Source: Spirodela intermedia (taxonomy: Eukaryota > Streptophyta > Magnoliopsida > Alismatales > Araceae). Taken from it: a stretch of DNA of 64,000 nucleotides. The notes below the pieces were generated by a model. That model made no database searches. It saw only the letters and a list, made by a program, of their open reading frames with translations, and was not told where the DNA came from. Where the stretch lies: positions 808,501-872,500 of the forward strand of contig LR746264.1 of the NCBI GenBank assembly GCA_902729315.2. Direction: 5' to 3'. Of the stretch, positions 36,815-48,800 are shown in pieces. The translations under genes and the position numbers were made by a program. How positions within the stretch are numbered: the first letter of the stretch is position 1; the number at the start of each line of letters is the position of its first letter.

Positions 36815-39800
36815 TTAGGTGCTCTCAGAAGGCTGCACGGGGTCTGTGCCAAGCACCGGCTGTGGGTTTGACCTCTCAACAGGGGGAGAACCCTCTTCAG
36901 CCTCTTCGTCGAATCTATCGATGCTACGGAGAAATATGCCTGCCAAATAAATATATGTTTCGCTAAAAAATAAGTATATGCTCTCTTGTGTGTGATGATA
37001 CTGAATGCCGTCCTGGTTCATTGAATGACTGCTGTTTCGATAAACTATGAAGAATCATAAAATAATGAGATTCATTGGAGTGGTCAACCAAATTTCACAT
37101 GGAGAGGGGGGGGGGGAATATGAATTTAACAAAATTTGATATAAAATCATGAGACTTGCAGGCCGATCTGAGCATTCTTTTTCACTGGCCAGACCCAAAA
37201 ATAGGCCCGGAAATGGGCTCCAAGCCAGACCACCGAGGAGCTCAGCGATGGCTAGACTCAGTCAGCAAGAACATCTTGTAGCGTGTTCTTAAGTTTTCTT
37301 AAGACCCGAGGCTAGAAGAACTGAGTCGGATCTCCAAACTCATTCAGAAATGTTTATTTTATTTATTAGATTTCAGGAATGGGGTTGTAAGCTAATAACT
37401 AGGAAGCGGCAGTGGGGAGAGAAGTCAAAGAGATGTACCTACAAACCATATCCCAGATGCTATGAACAGAATAGAGGTCAATATTAAGGAAGTCTCCCTC
37501 CAGTTGTGAACGTGGTCCTGCAAAAGAAGAGAAACAGCGAGAAGGATGACATCTAAGTGGGCAAACACCCATCCATCTGGGCATAATCTACAACAATTTC
37601 ATAATGTTAACAATAAGAACAGCTCCAACAGGCATATGGGTTATCTGGGCTTGATGGGCAGAAAAATTTAAGTATTCGATTGATTGCTTCTCATTGGCAA
37701 TTCTGTCATTAGTCACGAATTAGATGATGGTGATTGAATATTGAACGACTAAAAGTGTGTTTTCATTCCTGTAAGGGATAAAAACATCAAGCATTACGTG
37801 GTCAAAATACTCATGAATCAAAGTGCGTTCTATATTAATTTTAGAGGGATAAGAACTATGAACAGCATGAACAGCTTCAACAGGAGCTGTTCATACCGTT
37901 CATAGTACCCTCCATGGCGTAAGAACTTGTTGGATTACTTTTCACTGGGAATTCCATGATTAATCACGAACTAGGTGATGGAGGTTGAATACTTAATGAC
38001 CAATAGTGTATCTTGTTCATGTAAGGAATAAAAACATCAAATCGAGAGGAAAATACAGCTGGAATATAAAACAAACCTGTAGAACTCCAACTAGAGGTGA
38101 AGATGGCACATCACCAAATATGTGGATGGAAACAGTAGACATAGCCATAGATAGCGGTCTCATGCTGGGCTTGACACAGTGAAGACATACATAATTCACA
38201 GGACCCTGATAAAGAGTAAATAATGTCAAAACCCTTGGAGAGAGAGAGAGAGAGAGAGAGGTCTACAAACAATTGGTGCTCTTGCAGTAGCTTAGATGAA
38301 TATAAAGTAACTTTTATGCATCTCCCATTCAGTATCAACCACCGACCGGGTTACAAATTTCTGATTGAAATCACCCATGGCTTTCATTGCTCTTTTATCT
38401 AACACATTTAGATGTGCATTACCCTAAAAATTGCTTATTGTTAACCCTTTTTTTTTATGGTCAGATGATATCAAAGCAACATGTTGCTCAGAAGTATCAA
38501 ATATGTCTTTGGTAGTGTTAAATGCAATGGGTATTCCTATTGGGCATTCCTATGTTATGGCCCATCTAGTGGACCACCAACTAGGGCTAATGGACCAAAC
38601 ATGTCATGGCCCATTCTGCTGCCTTTAGGGTTAGGATATAAACCCTAGACTGCCATCATTAGTTTGGCATTGAGATTTCCACCTTCTACATGGTAGAAGA
38701 GCTTTGTTAGGGTTTCAAACTGTTGAACTCTCTAGGATTGTTTTTCCTTTCTATCTGTTGTTTCTTTACACTGTATTTTCGTCCTTCTCTGTCATTCCCT
38801 TATGTTAAGTGGATCCATTAGACTGTTAACAGATCCACTTAAAGTCTAATGTAATGGGCCTGGCCCATTAACCCATGTAACCTGTACTTAAGCGGGAAAC
38901 CAAGATAATTGATGAAAGATTTTGGGATTACAGAAACTCTGCTCCAAGAAGTGGTGACTGATTCATCTTCCTGGAAGAGGAGGATCGTGAAGATTAACTA
39001 CTTTCATTCTCCAAGTTGCAAGAATCTCAATCAAGATCAATTCTCAACACAAACCCTTCTTTGGTGCCGTTGCAGGTTGACATTGCCATTGCTAACGTAC
39101 TCCACCGTCATCTGCTGGGGCTATTAGCATCATACTTCTTCTCGACAAGGTCTTCCGCCTCTACTAAGTTTCTTTCTAGTGAATTCTTCCGCCTCGCCAA
39201 GTATCTTTTTGGTGAGATTTTCTACCTCTATTGTGCATCTTTATGGTGAGTTCTTTCACCTACGCCGAGTATCTTTCCAGCTAGGTTTTTTACCTCTGCC
39301 GTACATCTTTTTGGCAAGTCTTTCACCTCCGCTGAGCATCTATTCAGCAAAGATCCTCCACTGGTTCTCCACTAGCCTCCTTGGCATCCTTCCCTGACAT
39401 CTTCTGCCACCACCATCACTGCCTCTGTTCGGTGTCGGCTTTATCTAGTGTTTTTTGTCTGCCACCAGTGCCATTGCTGCCGCTACCATTGCTGCTGCCA
39501 TCCCTTTCAGTAGTTTGACATATTTGACATATGTGGGCATCTTTGGCTTTTGCTGGTCAATGGACAATAGCTTTAGCTAGTCAACAATCAATGATTTTTA
39601 CTAGTCAATGATCAACAACTTTGGCTAGTCAACGATCAATGGTTTTTACTATTCAACGGTCAACAATCAAACTTTACAATATGATAGAAAGACCAAAACC
39701 CACTCTTCTAAGTACTCTTCCATTATCATACAAAGTCACTTTGTGACAAACCACAAGTTGATTCGAAAGAGTTATTATCATTGGTAGAGATCAATAAAAA

Positions 39801-42800
39801 TTTATTTCAAGGAACAATATAAGATCAACCATCTATAGAAAGATGTGCCATCTGATATTAATCTACATGTACAGTAGGAACAACAAGATGCAGTCCTAAA
39901 TCCATTATGAAATTCTATGGAGACTCATATTACACAATTGGTGAATAATTTGGACACATGCAAGGCAATGTGGGATCATCTTGTACTGACGTACTCTAAC
40001 AACATCTCTCAACTCCTTGATACGACTATTGAATATTATGAGCAGAAATAAGATGCAATAGACCTAAGTTAGTACTTCTGTGAGATTGTTCATCTTACTC
40101 AAGATCTTCACTCTTTACTTCCATTATCTATTAATCTCCAAGTAATGTAGAAACAATAAGATCAGCTTACAGTATTAGTGTCTACTCAATAACCCTCTCA
40201 TGGGCGTACTCATAGTGGTTGCTCTGGGAGAGGGGGGGGGGAAGTGGAGGTAGAATATATGAAGATCGCCAAAAATATGAGTGCACATAATGCAGAAAAA
40301 AGGAGCACATGATGGACACATGTTATGGACTTCATGACTGTCCTCACAAGATTGCCAATGTTATTTGAGGTGGAGAACAAGGAGAATCAAGTCATATGTC
40401 ACATGCCACTTTCTGATGAGTAGGCTCACATGCTCCAATTTCAAGTTGCTTACTGCCTCTAACACACCTAGGACATATACAACATGCCTTTCTCGCACAT
40501 CTACATACTCGTCAAGTGAATCACTCCACTGGGTTCTTGACTCAAGTAATACTTAGCATATTATTTTTCGTTTACTTCAATATGTTGTATGGGGTTTTAG
40601 TCAATTCTAAACTTGGTTTTAAATACTTCATTACTCTTATTGATCATTCTCATTCCACTTGGTTCTATCTCATGAAAGATCAATAAGAGTTTTTCACCAT
40701 CTTTTGCTCATTTTGTGTTGAAATTAAGAATCAATTTGGCAAGAATATTTGAATACGTCGTTCTGATAATACACAAGAGTATTTTGGTTCATCTTACACA
40801 ATATTTGAGCACCTAGGGCATCATTCATCAATCATCATGTCTTCATACTCCTCAGCAAAACGGGATAATTAAGAGGAAAGATCATTGAGACAACTCATAT
40901 ATTACTTTTACATATGAATGTTCCACTTGAGTTCTAGAGTGACATGTTTCTTACAGCCAGCTACTTAATTAATTATATGGCATCATCAATTTTGAATCAA
41001 AAGACCTCTTATTCAGTTCTTCATCTTATTAGCTCATTATATGGGTGTACTTGTTTTGTCCATCATTTAGATACATGTCAATATAAACTTGGTCCCAAGT
41101 TTGTGAAATGTGTTTTCTTGAGATACTTCTGTACTAAAAAAGGATACATATTATTGACCTTCAATTTGTAGACACTTTATCTCTATTGATGTTACCTTCT
41201 TTGAGAGCACTCTTTTCTTCAATATGTCACAACCTACTAATGTCCTAGATGAGTCATTACCTTTGATAGTCATTATTAAGTTAGTCTTTCTAGATAGTTC
41301 TAATGGGTTCCTAGAGCACATGTGTACACATGGTAAAAAGCTCCCTCAACACCTCTTGAAGCATTTACTTCACAACCAATCCTTCCTATGTCTAAGGAAC
41401 CAAAAGCAAACACATCCGTGACAGGTGATCTTGACCTCCCTATTACCTTATGAAATGGGAAACATTTTATATAACCAATTTCTAATTGTATCTTATCATC
41501 ACTTATCTCCTACACATTCAACTTTTACATCTACTTTATCCTACTCCCAAGACTATTTTAGAAGCACTAAGTCATATCAGATGATGTGTAGTCATGATAG
41601 AGGAGATGGGTGTGCTTGAAAAGAACAAGACTTAGGAGCTTGTCCCACATCCTCTAGAAAAGTCAGTTGTTGGCTACAAATGGGTCTTTATAATTAAAGT
41701 TGGACCTGATTGTATAGTTGATCACTTGAAGCTTATTCTGTAACTTTTTCACATGTTGCCAAGATTACTTCTATTTGCCCCTTTATTAGCTTGATATAAA
41801 GAATGTATTTCTTCATAACACTCTTCAAGAAGAAAAATATATGACACAACCTCCAGGATTCAATGCACACAAAGGCTCTAAAATGATATGCTGATTGTAG
41901 AAGCCCCTTTACAATTTGAAGCAATCTTCTCAAGCATGGTTTAGTTAGATTAACAACACTCAGTGAATTTGGTCTTCAGAGATGTGGTGTTGACCACCTT
42001 GTCTTTTATCAACACTCTTTAGTTAAGTGTATCTTATTAGTTGTATGTGTTGATGACATAGTTATTATTAGGAGTGTTTTTGTTCATACATGTCAACTCA
42101 ATACCTTTTTGTAGGGTCAATTTGTCATAAAGGATCTATAAGCAATCTCATGTTCTTTCTTGGTATGGAGGTTGCCCATTCTAAGAAAGCCATTGTGATT
42201 AATCAATGGAAATTTACCATTGTGATCTACTTACAGAAACAAGTATGACTGGAGCAAAATCAACTACCACTCTTATGAATCTCCACTTAAAGTTGTCTCA
42301 TGTAGAAGGAGAATTATTAGACAATCCAAGGAGATATCAACACCTTGTTGGAAAACTCCACTACTTGATTATCACTTAGCCAAATATCTCATTTTGTTAC
42401 AAAAGTTGCAAGTCAGTTCATAGATTAACCTCATAGTGGGCACCTCGCAGCCGTTACATAGATTATGTGATACTTGAAAAAAACCCAATCCAAGGATTAT
42501 TGTACAAGAACCGTGGCCATCTTAACATCTAGGGCTTTCTAATGCAAGTGAGGTTGGAAACTACAAACAGGAGATCTACGACTATTATTGTATTTTACTT
42601 GACAATAATTTTATTTCTTGGAAGAATAGAAACAACTAATGGTCTCATGATGCAGTAGGGAGTCTAAGGCTATGGCACATACTATATGTGAGTTCATTTG
42701 GATTTCTTAGAGGAACCCAAGCTTCTTCCTCCTGGACTTTTGAAAGATTGATGTGATAATCAAGTTGTTATCCACATTGCATCTAATCATATCTTCCACC

Positions 42801-45800
42801 AGAGCACAAAACGCATTGACATTGATTGTCATTTCATTCAAGGGAAGCTTTAAGCTCAACTCATCATTACTGTCAACATGTCATCTGAAGACCAGCTTGC
42901 AAATCTTTTCACAAAATCTCTATATGCTCCTCGGGTGAGGCCATTTGTACTAAGCTTGGTGCATATGATATCTATGCTCCAGCTTGAGGGAGGGTGTTAA
43001 ATGTAATGGGTCATCCTTATTGGGCTTTCCTATGTCACGACCCATCTACTAGACTGTCAATTAGTGGCAATAGGCTGAACATGACATGGCCCATTACGCT
43101 GCCTCTAGTGTTAGGATATAAACCCTAGACTGCCGTCAGGTTGGTATTGAGATTTCCACCTTCTACAGGTAGCTCCAATAATTAAGGATCTAATGGATAG
43201 TCAAAACAAGAACATGGACAATGACTGGACACAAAAATTTAGAACTATCATAAAACAGTGAGTTTGCATTCAAGATGATCATACTATGGATCAATGACGA
43301 GCAATGGCCCATACCTGTGTCGCAAAAATAAGCAACTCTCCAATGGAAAAGAGTGCTATGAAACCATACAGATTCTTTGAGCAAAAAGCCCCGAAACAGA
43401 ATGCAGCCCCAAGAAAAGTTGCTCCAGAGAGAAGCTGCAATTTGACATAAAGAGTCCATGCAAGCACTTACAAGCAATTAATTTTGTGAATTGATGTTAT
43501 GTGTGATCAAGAATCATAAAAGGGTGATACTAATTTATGTAAAATCATGTCTACCTTAAAAGCATTGGATATCGTAGACTGAATGAGATCAAGGATGAAA
43601 CCACCAGCCAATGTTCCAAGGATGCCACAGATTATTGTTATCCCTCCAAACATCAAATCTGCATTTTCCTGTAGAAGGTAACGAAACAAGAGTCATCTAA
43701 GTAATATGAGGGAGCGAGCCAACATAAGGGAAGACAACATGCAACCACAAAAAACTATATCTCCAAATGATAGAGGACAAGAAATATCACTTAAATCATT
43801 TCTTTTAAAGATGTTAGTTTCATAATTTTGTCAGAATTTTAAAAAAATGGTTGCTATGAGCTTTATCAAGGACTCACTTTTGTGTACATTTTTCCACAAA
43901 AAGCAGAAATAGCTTTAAAAGGCACATTTCATTCAATAGACATCAAAGGCAGATCTGGACGGGGAAAATTAGAGGGGTAAGTGAAAGAAAATCGGAATGG
44001 ATAAATTGCAACTAGCAGACAGCTGGAATTTGTTCGACAGGTGGGGTTGAGTATTTCATCTTCCCCTAGTTATTCCAGATTCCCGGAGATTGAAGTAAAC
44101 ATGATTCCATCAGTACAATAATACACAGAAACTACGTAGATCAGGTCTCTCATAAGGCTTGTAAGCTTCATTTCCCACAACATGATCTTGCTTTGACACA
44201 ATTCCGATATCAAGGACCTAGACCCTGTAAAGGTCAAGTTTCCTTGAGCCTCACATACCATACCCACATCACCCTCCAAATAGAGCAGAAAAGGAAAAAT
44301 GTGAACTCGTATCAGAAATGAAAAGTGAATGAGGGATAGAAAACAACCCAGTAAATATAATCGGAGGTTTTTTGGAAAATAAAAAATATAAAGTTAAATT
44401 TAAAGCATATTCAGATCACACTAGAGAAATAAGATCCAATGCTAGGTAGATAAGCGTAGTCCAGGCCACCAATTGCATTTTCATATTGAATAAAATGTCA
44501 TGGGGTATAATGAAAAATTAAACATTGAACAAAAGCGTCAAAAGCTATGGTATACCATATGGTAAATGGAATAGCCAGCCTTTGGGCCCCAGTAGGAGTA
44601 AGCACCTACAACAAAATTATATGCTATATAACCTGAGAAAAGCCACGTTGCAGAAGTGTCAGTACACAGAAGCACAACAACTCAATGACGACAAAAAAAA
44701 AGACAGATTGGAAATTATACGAAATTATAAAATCAACTCTGTACGATTAAGCCAGTGAAAATTCACCACATCCAGGAATGTTCTCATAAAATGGGCAGCA
44801 GCTATGGACAGTTCTAAACAAGTAGAGGTAAATGCATGTTTACTGAAGCAGTTATTTCCAAATGCTTATATCATTGGTTCTCTTTGAAGGTAACAGGAGT
44901 TGTGAGATATGCCATTGATTGGTATTCACCTTCTGTAAACTGAACACTAATTCTTTTTTGGTTAGATGATGGTGCAATTCAACTTCAGAAAACAAGGGGG
45001 AAAAAAACGTCACGGAACTAGTCGTAGATAAAAGATGGTCAAAAACTTACCAACAACATTTGTGACGTAGACCTTATTAACCAAGAGATCCCTGAGGTCT
45101 TTCCAAAAACTCGCAAGTTGTGTTGAAATCTTTTGAGCAGCCTTAAATCTAACCATCAGAGAAAAAAAAACAACAAATAGTATGGTATTAGTTTTATCCT
45201 CCGAAAATCAAAGAGAACAAGATCCCAGTTTGACTAATGCAATGCTATTTTCATGATCGCATATATGATCAAATAAGGTCTATATAACTACTCCTTCCCA
45301 GTAGTTTTTGGTGAGTGCAGAAATGTAGTATACCTTTCTATCCAAATCATGCAGTTGGTAAAAAATTGTATAAATGAATAATACGAGTCCAAATGCGATT
45401 TCAAGGGCAATATTACAAGAGAAGAATTCTGAAAATGTAGCCAAATATTGAATAAAGTATTTCTGATAAGGTTTTCAAGAAGGACGTTTCCAAAAGAATT
45501 GCTAAACATTCGGAGATACCAAAACTTTGCTCTGATCATATATTTACAGATCAATAACACAAGTATAGCATGATATTGCACTAATCTCCGATACTGTGAA
45601 CCACATTCATTTAAAAATATTAAGCGACACTGTCAGTTAGATATATGATGTACATACAATGATGTCTTCTTAGAGGCTATATCATTCAAATGCACGATTC
45701 TCACTGATGTGCCATTTTCCAGGGCCTGTTCACCTGAAAGCAAAGTTTAATTTGTTAACGTGAGCAAAAACCACCGGAGAAAAATTGAAGATATAACGAT

Positions 45801-48800
45801 AGAATTCTAGAGTTCTAGTATGCTGAAATGGGTAAAGATTAGTCATATTTCTAAATTCTATACACGTGGCATAAAGTTGGAACACAAATGAATCGACACC
45901 ATTTCCTTAATTAATTACACAGATGACACTATAAAGGCACTAATTTCCCTTCCATATGCTGTAAATATGTATCTTTGCCCAAGAGGATGTCTCTTACAAA
46001 GAAATATTCAAAGCCTTGTAAAAAAAAATTGACATTAATGTTACGTCAACAAAAGTTATCATTTCTATTATCCGCTTAAACTGTTTCCTCCCTCATTAGA
46101 CAAACCTCTGGAATATTGGGTTAATATTTGGCAGAAGATTCCCTCTGAGGCAGAACATTTTCAGTGAGAAATTTTTTTATTTAGAGTTGATATTATAAAA
46201 ACCCACCAGGAGTATCTTGGATCGCTGGAACCAGTCCAGTGACAGAGGTCTCCTTTTTTTCAGAAACACCGAACCCTACATTAAGCAGTAAAAAATATGG
46301 ATGAGTCACTTCAAGCGAGAAAGTAGAAAAGCAAAGAAAATTATCTAAAAAGAGAATATACCTTTCAGCTGCAATGGCTTTATAACAAACCCTAAAATAG
46401 CAAATGGGAGCATCGAAATTGATTCTCCCCAGAATGCATAACGCCAATTGAAGTGATTCCCAACCTGGATTTAAACAAAGGGAGCGAGCGCATTTCAATA
46501 GAACTAACAAGATTACTAAAAAGGGGACAAACTGAGCTGAGCTCTAGAAAAAGGCTGCAACGTAGAGAACTTATATATATACGGTGACATTAACAGAGAA
46601 CTTTAAGCACTGACAGACAGAAAAGCAAGTCTTCCATGACCTAAGAATGCTTACAGAAGGCAAATCTACCTTGTCAATGAAAAAAAACTGCTTTAGAGGC
46701 ATGATAATAAGAAGAAATCACATGGATGTTAAAAAGCACTGAAATTGAGAAAGCAACGACTAAAGTCCATAACTCTCTAGAGCAAACTATTTTTAAAACA
46801 TAATGAGAAAAACCATACTTTCTTAGAAAAAAACCTATCATCTTTATGCGTACAAATGTATCTTTGTTTGATGTACATGAATCCTCACAGGAAAGAAGGA
46901 GCATTTCAACATAAGAATTTTCTTGTAGAAATATCGTCCATGAAGCAGAATTTATTTCCACATATGGTACCAGAGAAACTCCGGGAAAATAGAAAAAATA
47001 AAGGAATGAGAAATCAGAGATAAATAATCAAGAACAAAGATCTACTCTAATGGTACACAAATTTCTATATGCATAAACTTTTGTAAAGTTGATAATTTGG
47101 GAAAAATCGAAACAAAAATATGGTGGGAATAGACCTTACCAGTCCTCCATAAACATAACCAAGTGCAATGCCAGTAGGTATGCACATGTAAAACATAGCA
47201 AGCCATGCCGTTTTCTGTTAATATGAAAAGAAAGAATATCATATTATAAAAAGAATAGCAGTCACTCATGTTAGCTTGAACTTAAGACAAAATATGGTAA
47301 CTTTTCTTAATAGCGTCTTGGACAACTGACAAGTAATCGGCCCTACATGAAACAAAATGTAAACTCCTTATTTTTAGTGAACTGACGAGGATTACTGGAA
47401 AGACAGGTTCTTTTTTGGTCCCAATCAGAAAAATCCTGATTTAGTTGATTTAATAGAAAATTCATATCCTGTCAACTCAAAACATATTTAGTATCCATCA
47501 TTCATTGAGGACTCGCTACATGATAGTCATCCTAAAGTTGGTAAACATGGCACAATAGTAGGCTGTTCCTGTGAGGCCTTGTTCTAATGGAGAATACTCG
47601 AGATTGATATTAGCAGTTACCCATTTGGAAATTTCAGGCACAGTACTGGAGATAAAGAAATTGCAGTTCGAAAATAAAGGATCATGGCGCGACATTTTTT
47701 CCCATTATTCTTCACAGAAACATCTTGACCATATGGTGTCCGACGGAAAAAGACAATTCAAAAAAAGTATTTTTCCAGCTTGACTCTATGGCACATCCGT
47801 GCTCGTACCTTTCCAAGCACATTTTATTTTTCCAGCTACTTTCAGACTGACGTAACCCCAATTGTCATTTTTTTGTCATTTGTTCCACACACCCTCCCCT
47901 ACTGCCCAGACTCATACCACAACCCAGGAGAGATGAGAGGCAAGAGAGAAGTATTTTGCTGGCAGTATTATCTACTGTAAAGATATCAACCAGTGGGCTT
48001 TCACTCCCCAGATCTATCTTCAACGCTGAAATAAGGGCTCATTTGCCAATAAGACTCCAGAACCCTTGTCAGATTCCTCAATAGTTAGAACTGCAGGCCT
48101 TATTTTATGGTAGGTTCAAAGTGAAAAGGAATAGCCCAACTGAAACAGATCCGATTTCCACGTTCTCTCAATGCTTTATAAACACAGATAAATTATATAT
48201 TAAACATCAAAAAAAAATTGTTTCCTTCTTGAGAACAGATCTACGTAAACCAGATACCAACTGACCTGGTCTGCAGGCTATTTCCAAAATTCGATCTAGG
48301 TTTAGCTCATAAGATTGACATGCTAGTAAAAACTCATAGTATACTTTGTCACGTCTCCTATATTTAAATACAAAAGGCCAAAACCCCACCAGAGTCATCA
48401 CTTTATTTGGTAATTATAGCAAAAAGATTCTTCAAAATTCTGTTCACGGCATTTTAGTTCCATAAATGTGAACCCAAGATAATGGAGTAGCAATATCAAA
48501 TGGCTGCTTGGCTGCTCTGAGCACTTCCTGATGGATATTATATAGAATTTTGTTTTTTGACCCTGGTTTATATTGAAATTTTTACTTAAGAAAGAAGCAT
48601 AAGAGTTGAAGGAAATACAAATTTCTTACACTACAAACAGGATTTAAAAACACAAAAAAAGGCTTCATTATGGCAGATTAATTGTGATAAAAACATAAAA
48701 ATGAATAAAAACCAAAGGAAAAAAGCAGAAAAAAACCTGAGCAGCAGGTGCATTATCATCAATAAATGGAGCTGCTAGACTTATAAATGATGCTTCACCA

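Larger units (their letters stand above)
38516..43167 (+). mobile_element. Ty1/copia retrotransposon in a Spinster intron, with perfect TSD
   Basis: The 4652-bp element is bounded by short LTRs (175 and 173 bp, TGTTAAATG...TTCTACA). It is flanked by the 5-bp duplication GGTAG at 38511-38515 and 43168-43172. Directly after the left LTR, TGGTAGAAGAGC is a diverged tRNA-Met primer site; before the right LTR, AGCTTGAGGGAGGG is the polypurine tract. Plus-strand relics in order: gag ~39700-40200; a CxxC-x4-H-x4-C knuckle at ~40290 with a stop inside; integrase ~40740-40900 (RRSDNTQEYFGS); RT ~41650-42130 (VVGYKWVFIIKVG, LDIKNVFLH, VCVDDIVII); and RNase H up to ~42960. Many stops and LTR divergence (80-85% identity by eye) mark it as old and inactive. 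It is antisense to the host gene. Confidence 0.95.

Noticed and set aside
38516-43167. Reading the copia fragments as separate host genes
   Set aside because: Order, LTRs, primer site and TSD show one retrotransposon.
44070-44279. Minus-strand frame in a transporter intron as an extra exon
   Set aside because: The flanking exons join perfectly in frame without it and the peptide has no Spinster similarity.
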